From positions 8,432,714 through 8,496,713 of the forward strand of contig NC_092567.1 in the NCBI RefSeq assembly GCF_037975245.1: a DNA stretch of 64,000 nt, in the 5' to 3' direction. The stretch comes from Apostichopus japonicus. Taxonomy: Eukaryota > Echinodermata > Holothuroidea > Aspidochirotida > Stichopodidae. The position numbers were made by a program, and so were the translations under genes. Shown here in pieces: positions 61,136-64,000 of this stretch. The notes under the pieces are model-generated. The model had not been told where the DNA came from. It saw only the letters and a program-made list of their open reading frames with translations, and did no database searches. Position 1 is the stretch's first letter; each line of letters opens with the position of its first letter.

Positions 61136-63260
61136 ACAAATATCACTATAAGTTTCATGTAAGTGCTATGATCTAGTTCAATGTTACTATATGGTTGTAC
61201 AGAAGGGCTGCCGGCGAAGTAAATGGCAGAACAAAGTTCACAATGATACTTGTTGCTGTCACTATACAGTGTACATAATCTTCAGTAAGGTCATTGTGCA
61301 ACAGAGACATGCTAAGTATTCTAAATAATCAACAGGAATGGATAGCAAATCAGATATAATAAATATCAAACAATCACCTTAATTCAATAGAAAGAGTATT
61401 AGAATAGAGAAAGTTTATATCCCTCGGAAAATCAGAGCATTATACCAACATAAAGAATAACTCAAAATGATACGCCCTTGCACCCAAAGTGAGGCTGTAT
61501 TCCTTTCGGAAAAATAATGTTTTCGATTAAACATGAATATCAGAGAAAATTTAATATATAACTGAAGAGTGAAAATGTCTCAGTTCAAGTCCCAGGATTT
61601 CCAGTAGGGCCAGAATATATTTAATTAATTCCTCTGACAGGTGTTTTCGTGCTTTAAACTCACTACAAGCAGCGGATTAGCCAGAGGGCTGGGGAAGAGG
61701 GGTGGAGGCAGGGGGCTGTCCCCCATAAACATTTTCGAGGAAGAAACGAGGTTAGCAAAATATTATGACAACGAAACTTAAATAGCCATGATATATATGT
61801 TACTGGATAGGCTTCTTGTGTTAATAATACGGCGCAAGCTGCCGCAGAATTACGTTTGCCATCATTAGTTTTACTAAACATAGCACGAGATTTATCCGAC
61901 AAGTTAACTTTGCTTCAATAATTAGCACTTTTTTCCAGTAACATTCCGTGCGTCCTATGACACAATTTATTGTCGTTGTTAATAAAAACAAATACAGCAT
62001 CTCTATTTGGGTCACCGAGATCTGATATACCTGTTTATACCTATCTTAACGTACTATTGTTATGTTCATGTAAATATGTTATATCGTTTATATATACAAA
62101 TATACAAATATATACAAATCAACTTTTACCTCACTATATATTTGAAATGAACCTCGAATAGTCAAGTTAGTTACATATATATATTTTTTTAATAAAAAAG
62201 GAATATCATAAAAAATCGATAATTATGAGAGAATCTGAATGAGCCAATAAGAACACTTGGATAAATGAAATGATAACGGAATTTACTTCTGTTTTAATCT
62301 TTTATAATAAAACGAACGATCATAATCTGCCTATAGTGGAATGATTATTGAGGTACCACGTGATCTATTTCTGTTCACTGTGTCCTTATACAGAGGCTTC
62401 GGAAGATGGTTCAATTCAGAAGGGGGATCGGGGAAGGGGTGGAGGCAGACATCGAATGCAGTGGGACATATATGAAAATATCGCTAAGATTATGTTTAAG
62501 ATTATAATACGAAAGGAGTGGGTGACAGGCATGGGGTCAGTGGGATATGTGACATTCATTTCAGGGGAACCACCGCCAACATCTTGGAGAGAAAATAATC
62601 CATGTGTCTTTCTTAACACAAATTTTCAGTTAATAACGTCTTGGAACAAAAGAGCAATTTTGAATAATACTTGTCATATATTGTTTAGTAACAAAGAGAC
62701 TTCCTAATTAAAAGGTCATTTTTATGTTACAACACTTAAAAATGGTTCTTTTACGTAAATAGGAGCATTTCTCATTATATGAATCAATAGAAATGTTACC
62801 CTGGTCGTATATGTGAGCAGATGGAGTAAATGAGAGAACAAGATTGACAATACTGGTTATTTTGTGATGTAAAACAACACCCAGTTGGGAAAAGTTTTTC
62901 AATATTGTACTGTTTCCCGCTTCAGAGCACTCGTATTGCCAGTGTGAGCAGTATGAATATCATCTTTCTATCATATGAAGGCCAGGAACTGTTTTACTGT
63001 CAATGTAAATGTATTGAAGCATGATGGGAGGACAGTTTAGAGAGGTATTAGCATTAGGAAATTGTCCAAACTGCATGGCTGAGAATATATTAAGTACGAT
63101 CAATATTCCAAAATGATATGTAAGTAATCTAAATACAGGGATGAATAGCCAAACGGAGGCAAGCAGAGTAGGTTAAGGTTCTTATAACATTAACTTACAA
63201 TAAAGACCAAACAATCCAATTCACTGAAAATGTATAAATACAGAGTACACTGAAAACTTA
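61136..63260. other. AT-rich, no recognised gene
   Basis: A GC-rich patch at 61665-61735 (GGGGGCTGTCCCCC) resembles the poly-G repeat family. The 119-codon open frame at 62348-62707 has no recognisable domain. Confidence 0.4.
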
Positions 63261-63264
63261 AATT

Positions 63265-63595
63265 GGTTCACCGACTAACATAACGCTAGTCCATCTGGTG
63301 CCTCTCCCGACTAACATAGCCTTAGTCAGTTGCTATACCGGCTAATTTATTCCTTAGTCAGTTGGATTTCTTAGTCGGTCATCTTAATCCGTCAGTTTAG
63401 TCGATCAACAATTTCTTAGTCGGTAAATGTATATTAGTCAGTTACATTAGTTGGTGACATTAGTCGGTCTTTACCGACTAATTTAATTGAGCCACCGACT
63501 AGTCTATAGCAGGTTTTACATTAGTCAGGATGGTGCCTCTCCCGACTTACCTTTCTTAGTCGGTATCGACTGACTAGTTGCACTGACTAGAATCA
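63265..63595. repeat. Array of short inverted TTAGTCGGT words
   Basis: TTAGTCGGT or TTAGTCAGT and the inverse ACCGACTAA occur more than a dozen times in 330 bases. A longer word, GGTGCCTCTCCCGACT, appears twice (about 63298 and 63532). The mixed orientation lets many short stems form. Confidence 0.8.
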
Positions 63596-63599
63596 CTGA

Positions 63600-64000
63600 A
63601 AGAAAAGAGAGCAGAAGAAACACAAATAATGTGTACGTTGGCAGTATTTATTTCTGATAAAACTTCTGATGTCTACAAAGGCTGACTTCCGACAGATAGA
63701 GAAGAAATCACTGTAAACAAAAATCTGAAAATATGATTTTATTCCAACAAAGTTAAGAGAAGTTAATGGATCAAACATGAATCGCAAAAGTATAGCACTG
63801 CACAATAATGCAAAGTTGAAATCTTGGGCAAGGGTTCCTCATGACTTTCGTTTTAATTAAAGTGGTACCCCAAATCGACACCAGTTAAGTCTTTACGAAC
63901 AAAGAGTGTTTCTCTTTACTACAAATGGCCTCCCACTTGTCTTCAGGAAGCCAAAATCTGCACCATTATTGACCTGTGAACAGAAAATATGATATACGTG
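63600..64000. other. Non-coding end of window
   Basis: No exon or repeat is supported. Confidence 0.4.

Noticed and set aside
62348-62707. 119-codon open frame
   Set aside because: No domain, no initiator context and no partner exons. A T/C-rich AG lies inside it, but no coherent exon model emerged.

Overview
The window is animal nuclear DNA, not prokaryotic. Coding sequence is sparse and split into short exons with GT/AG borders and pyrimidine-rich acceptors. The background is AT-rich and full of microsatellites, minisatellites, inverted-repeat elements, tRNA-like (SINE) boxes and a broken LINE. The one large gene is a NACHT/NLR-type receptor. An invertebrate deuterostome, perhaps an echinoderm, fits an intron-rich AT-rich genome with elaborate NLR genes, but that placement is inference.

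Main gene (+ strand, about 10.2-47.9 kb). I assembled it by hand from splice sites and reading phase. A decayed immunoglobulin-like exon with three in-frame stops (about 10229-10546) precedes a transmembrane exon (11015-11110), a basic stop-transfer exon (12650-12696), a short linker exon (13859-13892) and a long NACHT exon (about 14548-16029). Two tandem copies of a four-exon leucine-rich cassette follow. Copy 1 is the end of the NACHT exon plus 17950-18167, 18923-18999 and 19530-19582. Copy 2 is 20066-20185, 22579-22787, 23308-23384 and 24971-25035. Every junction from the membrane exon to 26597 keeps frame. A tail of tiny exons (25996-26043, 26572-26597, 27457-27496, 37665-37700, 38090-38126, 40875-40919, 42545-42593, 47616-47657) can be joined in more than one in-frame way. 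One ending is a polybasic stretch plus CTVS, a possible prenylation box. Another ends in the 47616 exon, 190 bases before an AATAAA. The predicted product is a single-pass membrane receptor with its NACHT ATPase and leucine-rich repeats on the cytoplasmic side. The start codon, signal peptide and any intact ectodomain are not recognisable here and may lie upstream.

Region by region: 0-10 kb is repeat-dominated, with a 12-bp-type minisatellite, an inverted-repeat insertion inside it, a 2.07-kb TIR element studded with a 14-base motif, and a minisatellite of about 75-90 bp. 10-28 kb holds most exons; its introns carry a 144-bp tandem array, a broken LINE on the minus strand, two SINE-like boxes and two copies of a cysteine-rich antisense exon. 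28-37 kb is a transposon-rich intron with poly-G/GGCG-family elements, AT microsatellites, a 1.1-kb TIR element and a triple CRE cluster. 37-48 kb holds the tail exons and a 4.4-kb, 51-bp minisatellite with higher-order structure. 48-64 kb is nearly gene-empty AT-rich DNA with a duplicated 0.5-kb segment, two isolated candidate micro-exons and an array of short inverted TTAGTCGGT words at the end.
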